Translations under genes and position numbers: made by a program
Shown here: positions 9,540 through 17,914 of the stretch, in pieces
How positions within the stretch are numbered: the stretch's first letter is position 1
Layout: the number at the start of each line of letters is the position of its first letter
Notes under the pieces: generated by a model
Seen by the model: only the letters and a program-made list of their open reading frames with translations
What the model was told of the DNA's origin: nothing
Database searches by the model: none
DNA from: Alphaproteobacteria bacterium
GTDB lineage: Bacteria > Pseudomonadota > Alphaproteobacteria > UBA6615
DNA length: 64,000 bases
Reading direction: 5' to 3'
Assembly: GCA_021774445.1 (NCBI GenBank)
Contig: JAJFJA010000059.1
Span: forward strand, 91,830-155,829

Positions 9540-11008
9540 CGACTGGACAGGATAGGCATAGTCCCATGACCCCCATGAAGAACGCCAACTCCGCCCGCAA
9601 GACCCTGTTGCCGCGGCTATTTCGCGACACCACGGCCAGCGCCGCCATCTGGGTTGGACTTCTCGCCATCCCGCTCATCGGCGGCACTTCCATCGGTATC
9701 GACAGCGCCCGCGCGTACTTGGTGAAAACCCGCCTGTCCCACGCCATCGACGCCGCCGCCCTCGCCGGCGGTGGCAACTTGGCGGCGCAGACTGTTGTCG
9801 ACGACATCACGATGTATTTCGACGCCAACTATGTGACCGGCTTCCTCGGTTCGACCCTTACCGATTTCCAAGTCGTCATCGCCGACGACAATGAGACGGT
9901 CAAAGTATCGGCGACCGTATCTGTGCCCACGACCTTCGCGACCATTCTTGGATTCCAGGAAGTAACGGTGTCGGAGGAGAATGTTGCCCGGCGTTCCGCG
10001 CGCGGTATGGAGTTGGTCCTGGTGATGGATAACACCGGCTCCATGAGCTACAGCGGCAAGATGACCGCCATGAAGGGGGCGGCCGGCGAGATGCTCGATA
10101 TCCTTTATGGCGACCGCGAGACCGTCAAAGACCTCTATATCGGCCTCGTCCCCTACGCGTCCGTTGTCAACGTCGGCTACCAGCACACCGATTGGACCAG
10201 CGATTACGATCCGAACGACTTCGATCTGGTCGGCGACTACAGCCCCACCGTCTTGAGTTGGAAAGGGTGCGTGCGGGCGCGCCCCTATCCTCTCGACACC
10301 GGCGAGGCACCGCCGAGCACCGCCCTCTTTCCCACCTATATCTGGCAGTCCGGTGCCGCCAACCCCTGGGCGGCCGTTAACTACAACGAGTCGGACTACC
10401 GGCAGACCCACTCGTCGCGTGTCGTCGGCCCCAATCTCTCCTGCCCGGTGCCGATTCTACCCCTCACCGCCGAGAAGACCACGGTCAAGAATTCCATCGC
10501 CCAAATGGGCGCATACCGGCGCTTCGGCACCATGAGCAACGTCGGAATGGCTTGGGGATGGCGCGTAATTTCGCCGATGTGGCAGGGTTTGTGGGGCGGT
10601 GATACACCCAACGACATACCGATTGCCTACGGCAGCCCATTGTCCGACAAGGTGGCGATTCTGCTCACCGACGGCTGGAACCAATGGTCCGGCGCCAGCG
10701 GTAATGGCGGCTTCTATACCGCCTATGGTTTTCCCCGAGATGGCGAACTGATACCTAACGTAACCACGACATCTTCCCGCAACGAACTGAACCGGCGCCT
10801 GCTCGAAACCTGCACCGCCATGAAGGAACAGGGTGTTATCATCTACACCATTACCTTTCAGGTCGGTAACACCACGGCGTTGAAGAACCTCTACAAGGGT
10901 TGTGCCAGCGCCCCGGAAAAATACTTCGACTCGCCGAACGCCAACGACCTGAGCCGTGTTTTCCGCGCCATTGGCACCGAACTCAGCAATCTGCGACTGG
11001 AGAAATAA
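9536..11008 (+). CDS. tadG: TadG-like pilus protein with von Willebrand factor A domain
   Basis: Putative membrane-anchored or tip-associated Tad pilus protein. It has 490 residues. An N-terminal TadG-type segment (ASAAIWVGLLAIPLIGGTSI, about 38-57, then GIDSARAYLVKTRLSHAIDA) leads into a vWA domain with a MIDAS-like motif VMDNTGSM (about 162-169). A second vWA strand VAILLTDGWNQWSG lies near 375. ATGA overlap with the previous gene; an ATG at 9566 is an alternative start. It closes the operon before a GC-rich hairpin. Confidence 0.88.
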   Translation: MTTGQDRHSPMTPMKNANSARKTLLPRLFRDTTASAAIWVGLLAIPLIGGTSIGIDSARAYLVKTRLSHAIDAAALAGGGNLAAQTVVDDITMYFDANYVTGFLGSTLTDFQVVIADDNETVKVSATVSVPTTFATILGFQEVTVSEENVARRSARGMELVLVMDNTGSMSYSGKMTAMKGAAGEMLDILYGDRETVKDLYIGLVPYASVVNVGYQHTDWTSDYDPNDFDLVGDYSPTVLSWKGCVRARPYPLDTGEAPPSTALFPTYIWQSGAANPWAAVNYNESDYRQTHSSRVVGPNLSCPVPILPLTAEKTTVKNSIAQMGAYRRFGTMSNVGMAWGWRVISPMWQGLWGGDTPNDIPIAYGSPLSDKVAILLTDGWNQWSGASGNGGFYTAYGFPRDGELIPNVTTTSSRNELNRRLLETCTAMKEQGVIIYTITFQVGNTTALKNLYKGCASAPEKYFDSPNANDLSRVFRAIGTELSNLRLEK

Positions 11009-11030
11009 CAGCAAGCAAGCAGGGTGGCAC

Positions 11031-11056
11031 CCCGCCGGCGACAATGCGCCGGCGGG
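11031..11056 (+). terminator. GC-rich hairpin after the tad operon
   Basis: Perfect 10-bp inverted repeat (CCCGCCGGCG / CGCCGGCGGG) with a 6-base loop, 23 bases after the tadG stop. No T-tract follows, so it may be a terminator of the weaker kind, a 3'-end stabiliser, or a Rho-assisted site. Confidence 0.55.
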
Positions 11057-11148
11057 CCATTTGGCCGCTCCACGAAAAACAAGCTTCTTCAAGCGGCCCT
11101 TCTCGGTTATCAGAAAGACCGCCGATAATCACTGACGGACCTGCCCCG

Positions 11149-11592
11149 ATGACCCGGCGTTCATACCCGCTGCGCGCCGCCGCTTTTGCCATGCTCATCC
11201 TCGGCACCAGCGCGACCGCGGGCGAACTCGTCGGCCCCGCTCAAACCGTCGACGGCGGCAGCATCGTTGTCGCCGGGCGACATCTGCAACTGGATGGCTT
11301 GGACGCCCCGGCCCTGGATCGTCTTTGTCTCCGGGGCGGCAAGAGTTGGCGCTGCGGCGAAGCGGCGGCTTTCGCTCTGGCCGGCCTGATCGAGCGTCAT
11401 TGGCTGACCTGCATCACCCGGGATCTTGCCGGCGTCACCGCGGCGTCCTGCCGCATGGGCGGCCCGAAGGGCATCGATATCGGCGGCGCGATGGTCCGCG
11501 ACGGCTGGGCCGAAGCCCGACCCGGCAGCGGTTATGAGCCGGCGGAGCAGGAGGCGCGCCAAGCCGGTCGCGGCCTTTGGGCGACCCGCTAG
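11149..11592 (+). CDS. Secreted SNase-fold protein, active site apparently degenerate
   Basis: Probable exported protein of 147 residues with a signal peptide (AAAFAMLILGTSATAG, cleaved near residue 24) and a thermonuclease/SNase-like OB fold ending in the usual GLW. Micrococcal nuclease family landmarks are changed. DGDT reads DGGS, the RL of the strand reads QL, and GIDAPE reads GLDAPA. The catalytic Asp, Arg and Glu positions therefore appear lost. Cys pairs (LCLRGGKSWRCG, SCRMGG) suggest disulfides. The ATG at 11149 precedes the signal peptide; the longer frame upstream is not signal-like. Function unknown; a binding rather than nuclease role is inferred. Confidence 0.7.
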   Translation: MTRRSYPLRAAAFAMLILGTSATAGELVGPAQTVDGGSIVVAGRHLQLDGLDAPALDRLCLRGGKSWRCGEAAAFALAGLIERHWLTCITRDLAGVTAASCRMGGPKGIDIGGAMVRDGWAEARPGSGYEPAEQEARQAGRGLWATR

Positions 11593-11601
11593 ACGCTTTG
11601 C

Positions 11602-11844
11602 TTAGTGAACGGACGCGCTTGGCAGTTTCGCGGCTTCCATCGAAAAGCTCGTATCCAGCGCCACCACGCTGGCCCGTTGAGCCTTGAACAGATTGCCGTG
11701 ATGGAACAACGCCACATCCTTGAGCACCAACGTCAGCGCCGCCAGAATATCCGTGGTGTCGTAATCATCCGGTAGCGACCGCATCAACGAGTCGTAGATC
11801 AGCCCGACATCTTGCATCGAGCGGCGTTCGTCGTCAGTCATCAT
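11602..11844 (-). CDS. Small hypothetical protein (80 aa)
   Basis: Not recognised. The product begins MMTDDERRSMQDVGLIYDSL and is acidic at the N terminus, with a predicted helical middle (TTDILAALTLVLKDVALFH). No signal peptide or membrane segment. An AGGAGC-type ribosome-binding site precedes the ATG. It converges on the SNase-fold gene with a 9-base gap. Codon use looks like the neighbouring genes, which supports it being real. Confidence 0.55.
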   Translation of the reverse strand: MMTDDERRSMQDVGLIYDSLMRSLPDDYDTTDILAALTLVLKDVALFHHGNLFKAQRASVVALDTSFSMEAAKLPSASVH

Positions 11845-12072
11845 GGCTCCTTACCTACAGCCCCTGAACGACCCATTGGATCTTGCGGTGGCAACGGGTG
11901 CCCTAAGATCATTGTTGGCCCGAGCCATTGCCAAAGCGTAAAACTAGCCAAATTTCTTCAGTTAATCAGTGGTTTACCATGTTCCGAGACTGCCGGACGT
12001 CGCCCCGTGTCACCGTCTGGCGGGCCAACATCGTCCGTGCGCGCGCCGATGAAGCCAGCCATTGGCGCCGAC

Positions 12073-12086
12073 CGGGCCTGGGCCCG
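12073..12086. repeat. Short GC-rich hairpin after the ammonia-lyase gene
   Basis: CGGGCC-TG-GGCCCG inverted repeat 14 bases past the stop of the minus-strand ammonia-lyase gene. No T-tract. Possible weak terminator. The rest of 11845-12099 shows no supported gene. Confidence 0.3.
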
Positions 12087-12099
12087 ACATGTCGCCCGG

Positions 12100-13083
12100 C
12101 TAGCCGCGTTCCGGTACGCCGCCCTGTAGGATTGTGACCAGGTCCTGAGCGTCCAGATTGCCCCCCGATATCACGCACACCACCTTACCGCCGCCGGCCC
12201 GTCCAGCCAGGGCAGCGGCAACGGGGGCCGCACCGGCGCCCTCGGCGACCAACCGGTTACGTTCGAAAATAACCCGGATGGCATCGGCTATTTCCGCCAA
12301 AGAGGCGGCCACCGACCCGGCGATCAACTGCGCGACCATGGGCCACATCTGCGGCAGTACCGAACCGCTGCCGATACCCGAAACGAAGCTGGCCGGATAG
12401 GGCACCTCGCTCGGTCCGCCAGCCGCCAGCGCCGCCGCCACCGGGGTTGCCACCGCGCATTCGCAGGCCAACACCCGCGCCGTCGGTCGCAAGGCACGAA
12501 CCGCCGAGGCCACGCCGCTGGTCAAGCCACCGCCGCCATAGGGCACCACCACGGTATCGACGTCGGGCAAATCCTCGACGATTTCCAGACCGATGGTACC
12601 GTCGCCGGCGATGACCGCCGGGTCGGCGACCGGATGAATGAACAGGCCTTTCTCATCCGCGTGCTGATGCGTCAGGATGACTTGCCACCACGCCGCGAAC
12701 GGCAGCACCTTCACCGTCGCCCCCAGCCGTGCCAGGGCCGCCAGTTTGGTCGCCGCGGCCCCCTCCGGCACCAGCACCGTCGCCGGTATCCCAAGCCTTC
12801 GCGCCGTCCAGGCCACACCTTGCGCCATGTTGCCCGAACTCGCCGTATAAACGCCGTTGGCCACCGCCTCCCGGCCCGCCCGGAGGATGGCGTTACCCGC
12901 GCAGCGAATCTTGAACGAGCCGATGGGCTGCAAATTCTCCGGTTTCAGATAGATCTCGGCCGGCGCATCATCGACGTTCAAACGCAGCAATGGCGTGCGC
13001 ACGGCCAGCCCGTCGATCCGCTCTCGTGCCTCCCGAATGCTGTCGAGAGAGGCCGGCGTCAGCGCCTTCAGGTCGCCGGTCAT
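12100..13083 (-). CDS. PLP-dependent threonine/serine dehydratase-like ammonia-lyase
   Basis: Fold-type II PLP enzyme of 327 residues, most like catabolic threonine/serine ammonia-lyases, which deaminate L-threonine or L-serine to a 2-oxo acid. The PLP lysine is in QPIGSFKIRCAGNA (Lys about 59). The substrate loop SSGNMAQGVAW replaces the commoner SAGNHAQG. The phosphate-binding loop PYGGGGLTSG and the C-terminal ISGGNLD are present. There is no regulatory ACT domain, as in the short catabolic forms. The start overlaps the rhomboid gene stop by 4 bases, so the two are probably co-translated. Confidence 0.85.
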   Translation of the reverse strand: MTGDLKALTPASLDSIREARERIDGLAVRTPLLRLNVDDAPAEIYLKPENLQPIGSFKIRCAGNAILRAGREAVANGVYTASSGNMAQGVAWTARRLGIPATVLVPEGAAATKLAALARLGATVKVLPFAAWWQVILTHQHADEKGLFIHPVADPAVIAGDGTIGLEIVEDLPDVDTVVVPYGGGGLTSGVASAVRALRPTARVLACECAVATPVAAALAAGGPSEVPYPASFVSGIGSGSVLPQMWPMVAQLIAGSVAASLAEIADAIRVIFERNRLVAEGAGAAPVAAALAGRAGGGKVVCVISGGNLDAQDLVTILQGGVPERG

Positions 13084-13757
13084 CCGAGCCCGTCACGCCG
13101 TACGCGACGCACCGGCAGCAGATAGATCAAAATCAGGCCGGCAACGAAGCTACCGGCATGAGCCTCCCACGCCAACGCCGAGCCGTCCTGTATCAGTCCG
13201 AAATCGAACAACCCGAACAACAGGTTGAGCGACATCATCGCGACCACGAAAATGACGGCGCCACGCACCCCGGTTCGTGGCATGAAGAACAGCCGTGCGG
13301 CGGCCCCTGCGGTGCCGTAGACGGCCCCTGAGGCGCCGATCACCAGGACTTCGTCGAAGGGGCCGGCGGCGAACAGGGTCAGCGCCCCGATGATCCCGGA
13401 AACGAGCAGAAACAGCACATAGCGCCAGCCTCCCAGCGCCCGCTCCACCAGGCTCCCGAAACCCAACAGGAAGCCGACATTGATCATCAAATGGGTCCAA
13501 TTGGCATGCAGCAGCATATGGCTGGCCAAGGTCGCTATGATATCGGCCCTGATGGTTCCCTCGGGGCCGAATGACCGCGCGAGATCCGCCGGCACGAAGG
13601 CCAGCCTGATCCAAGCCGCTTCCGCGACCCCGGCACCGGCCAGCATCAATAGGACGTGCATGGCGACCAGCCCCACCGCGATCCATAGGGTCACCGGCGG
13701 CACATTGAGTGCCGGTTCACGGCTATGCCGTGACGGTCTGGCCGCCGATCGCCACAT
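13080..13757 (-). CDS. Rhomboid family intramembrane serine protease
   Basis: Six-helix membrane protease of 225 residues that cleaves substrates inside the lipid bilayer. The catalytic Ser lies in IGASGAVYGTAGA and the catalytic His in LAWEAHAGSFVAG. The accessory HANWTHLMINVGFLLGFG motif of helix 2 is intact. The N terminus is basic and cytoplasmic. The ribosome-binding GAGGAG abuts this ATG, so a start slightly downstream is possible. Co-translated with the downstream ammonia-lyase; no functional link between the two is known. Confidence 0.9.
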   Translation of the reverse strand: MWRSAARPSRHSREPALNVPPVTLWIAVGLVAMHVLLMLAGAGVAEAAWIRLAFVPADLARSFGPEGTIRADIIATLASHMLLHANWTHLMINVGFLLGFGSLVERALGGWRYVLFLLVSGIIGALTLFAAGPFDEVLVIGASGAVYGTAGAAARLFFMPRTGVRGAVIFVVAMMSLNLLFGLFDFGLIQDGSALAWEAHAGSFVAGLILIYLLPVRRVRRDGLG

Positions 13758-13837
13758 CTCCTCGGCACCTCTCGTTGCGGGCGCGTCGGATGATGCGCTA
13801 CTCGGCCGCTCAATTCATCCGAAATTTGCCTAAACTT

Positions 13838-13886
13838 CCCGGCAAAATACCGGGCCGGCGCCACGGACCTTAACGCGCCGTTAAGG
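13838..13886. promoter_or_regulatory. Two inverted repeats upstream of the TPR gene
   Basis: CCCGG-N7-CCGGG at 13838-13854 and a perfect CCTTAACG-CGC-CGTTAAGG at 13868-13886. Both lie in the divergent gap between the rhomboid and TPR genes, about 94-142 bases before the TPR start. The second resembles a dimeric-regulator operator; no regulator is identified. Confidence 0.35.
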
Positions 13887-13979
13887 CGCCGGGACGCAAC
13901 CTTGCCTAACAAATTCGTTGAGATCCGGTCGTTTTCGCAAACAAGGACCGCGCCCGGAACGGAGTTTGGGGGTGAGTCG

Positions 13980-14594
13980 ATGACCACGAGGCGTAGGGTA
14001 ATATTCCTGGCATTCGGCGTAGCGGTTTTGGCCACCGCCCTCGTCGTCTCGGTGCATGGCGACTGGCGCCGCCATTCCCTATCCGCCGAAAACGCCTTCT
14101 TCGATGGCAATTATGTCTACGCCGAAAAACAGTTCCTGGCCGCCGCTGCCAAGGCCGAGGCCTTCGGGCCGGAAGACCCGCGCCTAGCCGGCGCCCTGAC
14201 CGACCTCGGCTCCTTCTATTACTTCGTCGGCCGCTATCGGGAGGCCGAAAAGCTGATTAAGCGCGCGCTGACCATCGAACAGGTCGTGCACGGCGACCGC
14301 CATCCGAATGTCGCTGCCAGCATGTTCGATTTGGCCAATGTGTACGCCGCCGATAGCCGCCTTGGCGAGGCCCGGTCGGTCGCCGAACGGGCCCTCGCCA
14401 TCCAGACCCGGTCACTGGGCATCGACGACAGCGCCCTCGTCGATGGATTGGACATTTACGCCAACGTCCTCGAGAAGGACGGCCGCATCGCCGAGGCCGC
14501 CGCCGCACGCCGCCGCGCCCGGGCCATTTCGCTCGGTCTGGCGACCCCGCCGGATCGCCGACCCGAGGTGCCGAACCGAGCGCTGCTGCGCTAA
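13980..14594 (+). CDS. Membrane-anchored TPR protein
   Basis: 204-residue protein with one N-terminal membrane helix (VIFLAFGVAVLATALVVSV, about 7-25) and a periplasmic-side domain of three to four kinesin-light-chain-type TPRs (about 45-185). ALTDLGSFYYFVGRYREAEK and VAASMFDLANVYAADSRLGE are typical repeats. The ATG at 13980 follows GGGGGTGAG; an in-frame start 78 bases upstream lacks this. Likely a scaffold for protein interaction; partner unknown. Confidence 0.75.
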   Translation: MTTRRRVIFLAFGVAVLATALVVSVHGDWRRHSLSAENAFFDGNYVYAEKQFLAAAAKAEAFGPEDPRLAGALTDLGSFYYFVGRYREAEKLIKRALTIEQVVHGDRHPNVAASMFDLANVYAADSRLGEARSVAERALAIQTRSLGIDDSALVDGLDIYANVLEKDGRIAEAAAARRRARAISLGLATPPDRRPEVPNRALLR

Positions 14595-14625
14595 GCCGCC
14601 CGCCCCATCGCGGCCAGCCGGCCGG

Positions 14626-15480
14626 TCAGTGGACCATCAGCACTGGTAACGCCGTCGCCGCCAGCACGTCGCGGGTGGCGCCGCCGAGCACCATCTCCCG
14701 TAGCCGGCTGTGGCCATAGCCGCCCATCACCATCACCCCGCAGCCCTCGTCCGCCGTCGCCGTGAGCAGCGCGATACTGACCGGTCCGCCGGCCTGCGCC
14801 AATGTCCGCGACGTCACCGCAATCCCATGCCCATCGAGCAAGATCGTCAGGTCTTCCGGCGCGGCCATCGATTTACCGTCCTCTTCCGCCGTCAACACCA
14901 CCACCTTGTCGGCCGCTTCCAACAGCGGCATCGCACCATGCACGGCGCGGCTTGCCTCGACGCTGCCATCCCAGGCGATCGCCACACATCTGAGGTCGTG
15001 CGCGACATCCCCCGGCGGCACCACGAGTACCGGCCGCCCGGACTCGAACAACAGGGACTCGACGGTCAGGATTTGGTCGACATCGTCGCTGTCCGATTGT
15101 CGCGCCGCCACGGTCAGGTCCGCCAGCCGGCCGCGCTTCGCCATCACTATGGCGTGGCGACCTTCGACGATCCGCAAGGTGGCACCGAATCCACCCTGCC
15201 CATTCGGTTTCTTGGTCACGCTGCCCGCAAGCTCTTCGAAAACCCGCTCGGCCGACCGCACCCGCGCCGCAATATCTTCCTCAGTCGCGATCAGAATGTC
15301 TTGCAGCAGGGTCCCGCCGACACCCGGCCCGATGACGGTCAACGATTCGCGTGGATCGGCCTTACCGTGTAGGGCCTCTACATGAGCATCGAACCGCCGC
15401 CCCAGCGCCAAGGCCAGGCGCAGTGCCGCTTTGTCTGTCTCGTTACCGGCCGCTGAGACCAACACATAACCCAAGCTCAT
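14626..15480 (-). CDS. Tandem-domain universal stress protein (UspA family)
   Basis: Cytoplasmic stress protein of 284 residues with two Usp domains. The first (about 1-150) lacks a clear ATP loop. The second begins near CVAIAWDGSVEASRAVHGA and ends with the nucleotide-binding signature MGGYGHSRLREMVLGGATRDVL. The ATG at 15480 follows AGAGGG; the frame extending further upstream overlaps the channel gene and was rejected. Last gene of a minus-strand run with the FNT channel and two other Usp genes, probably expressed from the FNR-box promoter near 17750. Confidence 0.9.
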   Translation of the reverse strand: MSLGYVLVSAAGNETDKAALRLALALGRRFDAHVEALHGKADPRESLTVIGPGVGGTLLQDILIATEEDIAARVRSAERVFEELAGSVTKKPNGQGGFGATLRIVEGRHAIVMAKRGRLADLTVAARQSDSDDVDQILTVESLLFESGRPVLVVPPGDVAHDLRCVAIAWDGSVEASRAVHGAMPLLEAADKVVVLTAEEDGKSMAAPEDLTILLDGHGIAVTSRTLAQAGGPVSIALLTATADEGCGVMVMGGYGHSRLREMVLGGATRDVLAATALPVLMVH

Positions 15481-15551
15481 CTTACCCTCTTTCTGCAGTG
15501 TGCCAGCGCCGCGAGTGTCGCCTGTCCCGGGCGTGCCGCGAATGCGTTGGA

Positions 15552-16379
15552 TCAATCGCCCCCGCGGGCCGAGTCGGGCGCCGCCGACGCACCGGTCCGC
15601 AAATACACCAGCCAGTAGACCAGGGCAACGAAACCGCTGCCACCGACAATATTGCCCAAGGTGACGAACGCCAGATTGCCCCAGAGATCGCTCAAAGAAA
15701 CCGCCGCGCCGGCCAGCATGCCAACCGGGATCAAATACATATTCGCCACCGAATGCTCGAACCCGAGGGCCACAAAGGCCGAGATCGGGAACAGCAGGAC
15801 CAGCACCTTGCCGGCCACGCTGTGCGCCGCGAAGCCCAGCCACACGGCCAGGCATACCAACGCATTGGCCAGCACCCCGCGCAGCAGCGCTTCGTGCCAT
15901 ACCAGGGCCGCCTTGGCCTCGGCGATCCGTATGGCGGTATCCGCCACTTGACCGTCCGATAGCTGCAACGTCCCCGACCAGATCACCGCCACGGCCGCCA
16001 GCAGGGCGCCAGCGAAGTTCGTCACATAAACCACCACCCAGTTTCGCAGCAGAGCGACCGACGAAATACGCCGGTCGGCCCAGGCCATCACAATCAGGTT
16101 GTTGCCGGTGAACAGCTCCGCTCCCGCCACCACCACCAACACCAATCCCAGCGAGAAGGCCAGGCCGCCGAGCACCCGGCTTGGCCCGAAACCGAGCGCC
16201 CCACCGGTCATCACCAAGGTAAAATACATCGAGCCGAAGGCGATGAAGACGCCGGCCAGCAGGCCCAGCACCACCGTTTGCATCAACGGCGCCTCGGCCT
16301 TGGCGATCCCCGCCCCCTCCACCAGCCTGGCGATCTCGGCTGGGGCATAGGCGTCGATTGGGTTGCGCGTTCCCGTCAT
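15552..16379 (-). CDS. Formate/nitrite transporter (FNT) family channel
   Basis: Six-helix pentameric channel of 275 residues in the FocA/NirC family, carrying small monovalent anions such as formate, nitrite or hydrosulfide. Visible marks are FIAFGSMYFTLVMTG in helix 1, the AGAELFTGNNLIVMAWADRR loop and the FAALG-like EHSVANMYLIPVGML segment. Substrate cannot be told from sequence. Being flanked by Usp genes under an FNR-type site suggests an anaerobic or low-oxygen role (inference). Confidence 0.88.
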   Translation of the reverse strand: MTGTRNPIDAYAPAEIARLVEGAGIAKAEAPLMQTVVLGLLAGVFIAFGSMYFTLVMTGGALGFGPSRVLGGLAFSLGLVLVVVAGAELFTGNNLIVMAWADRRISSVALLRNWVVVYVTNFAGALLAAVAVIWSGTLQLSDGQVADTAIRIAEAKAALVWHEALLRGVLANALVCLAVWLGFAAHSVAGKVLVLLFPISAFVALGFEHSVANMYLIPVGMLAGAAVSLSDLWGNLAFVTLGNIVGGSGFVALVYWLVYLRTGASAAPDSARGGD

Positions 16380-16399
16380 CGTTATGCGTGCTGGCTCCG

Positions 16400-17245
16400 T
16401 TAGTGGGACATCAAGACCGGGACCGTCATGTGACCCAGCACATGCCGGGTGACGCCACCCAGAATCGTCTCGCGCAGCCGCGAATGCCCGTAGGCCCCCA
16501 TGACCAGCAGGTCGGCCGCTTCATCGGCGACTTGGTTCAATAGCACATCCGCCGCCCCGATCGAACGGCTGACCAGGCGCCTGGCATCCACCTGCACGCC
16601 ATGCCGCGCCAGCAACAACGCCAGATCTGCGCCCGCCACCTCGCCATGGGTGCCTTCTTCGTTACCCACCCGCGGATTGACCGACACCGCGGCGACATGT
16701 TTGGCCCCTTGCAACAGCGGCAACGCGTCGCTGATCGCCCGGGCCGCCTCGCGTCGGGCGTCCCAGGCGACAATGACCCGATCGCCGACCGTCTCGAATT
16801 GGCCGGCATAAGGCACCACCAGGGTCGGCCGGCCGGCCCCCAACGCCACCTGTTCCGGCAACCCGATCGCCGTACCATGGGTGCCGACATCGTCCTCGTT
16901 GATCTGACCGACCACGACCAGATCCGCATAGCGGGCATGCAGATTGACCTGGTCGCCGATTTGTCCTTCGGCCTGGCGCCATTCGACGTTCAACCCATGT
17001 CGCGTGCCCAGTGCTTCAAAGCGCTCGCACGCGCGGGCGACGGCCTCGGTGCCTTGGCGCCTTTGCTGAGCCAAGAACTCCGGGCTCAATTGCCCCTCGA
17101 CATAGGGCGGAATCTGCGGATGGCTCAGCACGAACAACCCCACCAAATGAGCCTCGAAGCGCTTCGCAAGGGTCGCTGCCAATTCGAACCGCCCAGCACA
17201 TTCTGCCGTATCGTCCGCCACCACCAGGATCGTCTTATAGGTCAT
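16400..17245 (-). CDS. Tandem-domain universal stress protein (UspA family)
   Basis: 281-residue, two-domain Usp protein starting MTYKTILVVADDTAECAGR. The second domain carries VIVAWDARREAARAI and the ATP signature MGAYGHSRLRETILGGVTRHVLG. The ATG at 17245 is preceded at the right distance by GGAG, which is better than the ATG four codons upstream. It lies 19 bases after the single-domain usp gene and 20 before the FNT gene, consistent with one transcript. Confidence 0.9.
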   Translation of the reverse strand: MTYKTILVVADDTAECAGRFELAATLAKRFEAHLVGLFVLSHPQIPPYVEGQLSPEFLAQQRRQGTEAVARACERFEALGTRHGLNVEWRQAEGQIGDQVNLHARYADLVVVGQINEDDVGTHGTAIGLPEQVALGAGRPTLVVPYAGQFETVGDRVIVAWDARREAARAISDALPLLQGAKHVAAVSVNPRVGNEEGTHGEVAGADLALLLARHGVQVDARRLVSRSIGAADVLLNQVADEAADLLVMGAYGHSRLRETILGGVTRHVLGHMTVPVLMSH

Positions 17246-17264
17246 GTCAGGCTCCATCGAATGT

Positions 17265-17702
17265 TCAACGTACCGTCATGCAGCAGCATGGTGCCATTTG
17301 CGTGACCTTGTGGGAAACGCTGCCCAGCAGTAGCTCCTTCACCGCACCAAGGCCACGGCTACCCATAACGATCAGGTCGACATTTTCCGCCGCCGCCGTT
17401 GCCAGGATCACGCCGACCTCATCACCCTCTTCGACCAAAGTTACGCAGCCCTGGACACCAAGTTTCGCCGCCTTGGCCTCAGCGTCCTCGACAATGCGCG
17501 CGCCCAACCGGTTTGGCAGCGACTTGTCGCTGAGATGCTCTACCTCGGCGAAGTGCCGTAGCTCCTTCGGCAACGGCTTGTTTGCCAGCACATGCAACAG
17601 CACCAGTTTTGTGTCACCCTTCTCCGCCAGCTGGCACGCGACCTCGAGTGCCTGATTGGCAAACCCTGACCCGTCTAGGGGCACCAAGATACGATTGAAC
17701 AT
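17265..17702 (-). CDS. Single-domain universal stress protein (UspA family)
   Basis: 145-residue Usp protein. The start strand FNRILVPLDGSGFANQALEV and the ATP-binding loop MGSRGLGAVKELLLGSVSHKV are intact, so this is an ATP-binding type. The ATG at 17702 lies behind CGAGGAG. The upstream in-frame ATGs fall in the promoter region. First gene of the run usp-usp-FNT-usp. Confidence 0.9.
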   Translation of the reverse strand: MFNRILVPLDGSGFANQALEVACQLAEKGDTKLVLLHVLANKPLPKELRHFAEVEHLSDKSLPNRLGARIVEDAEAKAAKLGVQGCVTLVEEGDEVGVILATAAAENVDLIVMGSRGLGAVKELLLGSVSHKVTQMAPCCCMTVR

Positions 17703-17750
17703 TTGGCTCACTCCTCGGGTTGCTGTTTGGGAAACGAATTGATCCATCAA

Positions 17751-17793
17751 GATTTACCCCTCCGTCCGGGTCGACCGCCTTGACGCAGGTCAA
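17751..17793 (-). promoter_or_regulatory. FNR/FixK-type box and class II promoter of the usp-FNT operon
   Basis: TTGAC-GCAG-GTCAA at 17780-17793 matches the FNR/FixK/Dnr inverted repeat. On the minus strand a TAAATC -10 element (17756-17751) lies about 33 bases downstream of the box centre. That puts the box near -41.5 for a start at about 17745, the classic activating position. The first usp gene starts 43 bases later. Confidence 0.65.
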
Positions 17794-17836
17794 ATCGCCA
17801 CATAATCCCGCTCCGCGTTGCCGAAAATCGCCTTCA

Positions 17837-17850
17837 TTGATCCAGATCAT
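17837..17850 (+). promoter_or_regulatory. FNR-type box upstream of the divergent gene
   Basis: TTGAT-CCAG-ATCAT, one mismatch from the FNR consensus TTGAT-N4-ATCAA. Its centre is about 41 bases before a start site near 17885, with TAGGCT (17872-17877) as a possible -10. Confidence 0.6.
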
Positions 17851-17914
17851 TTGCCCACACCCGGGTGGCGCTAGGCTCTAGCCTCACACCCAAGCGAGCA
17901 AAAGTTCGGCCAAC

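Noticed and set aside
11966..12137. Possible IS630-type transposase scrap (PRVTVWRANIVRARADEAS in a + strand frame)
   Set aside because: Only a short resemblance to the N-terminal region of such transposases, no inverted repeats, no further transposase sequence. Too weak to call without a search.
15481..15900. Upstream extension of the two-domain Usp gene
   Set aside because: Overlaps the FNT gene, and a good AGAGGG site precedes the ATG at 15480.
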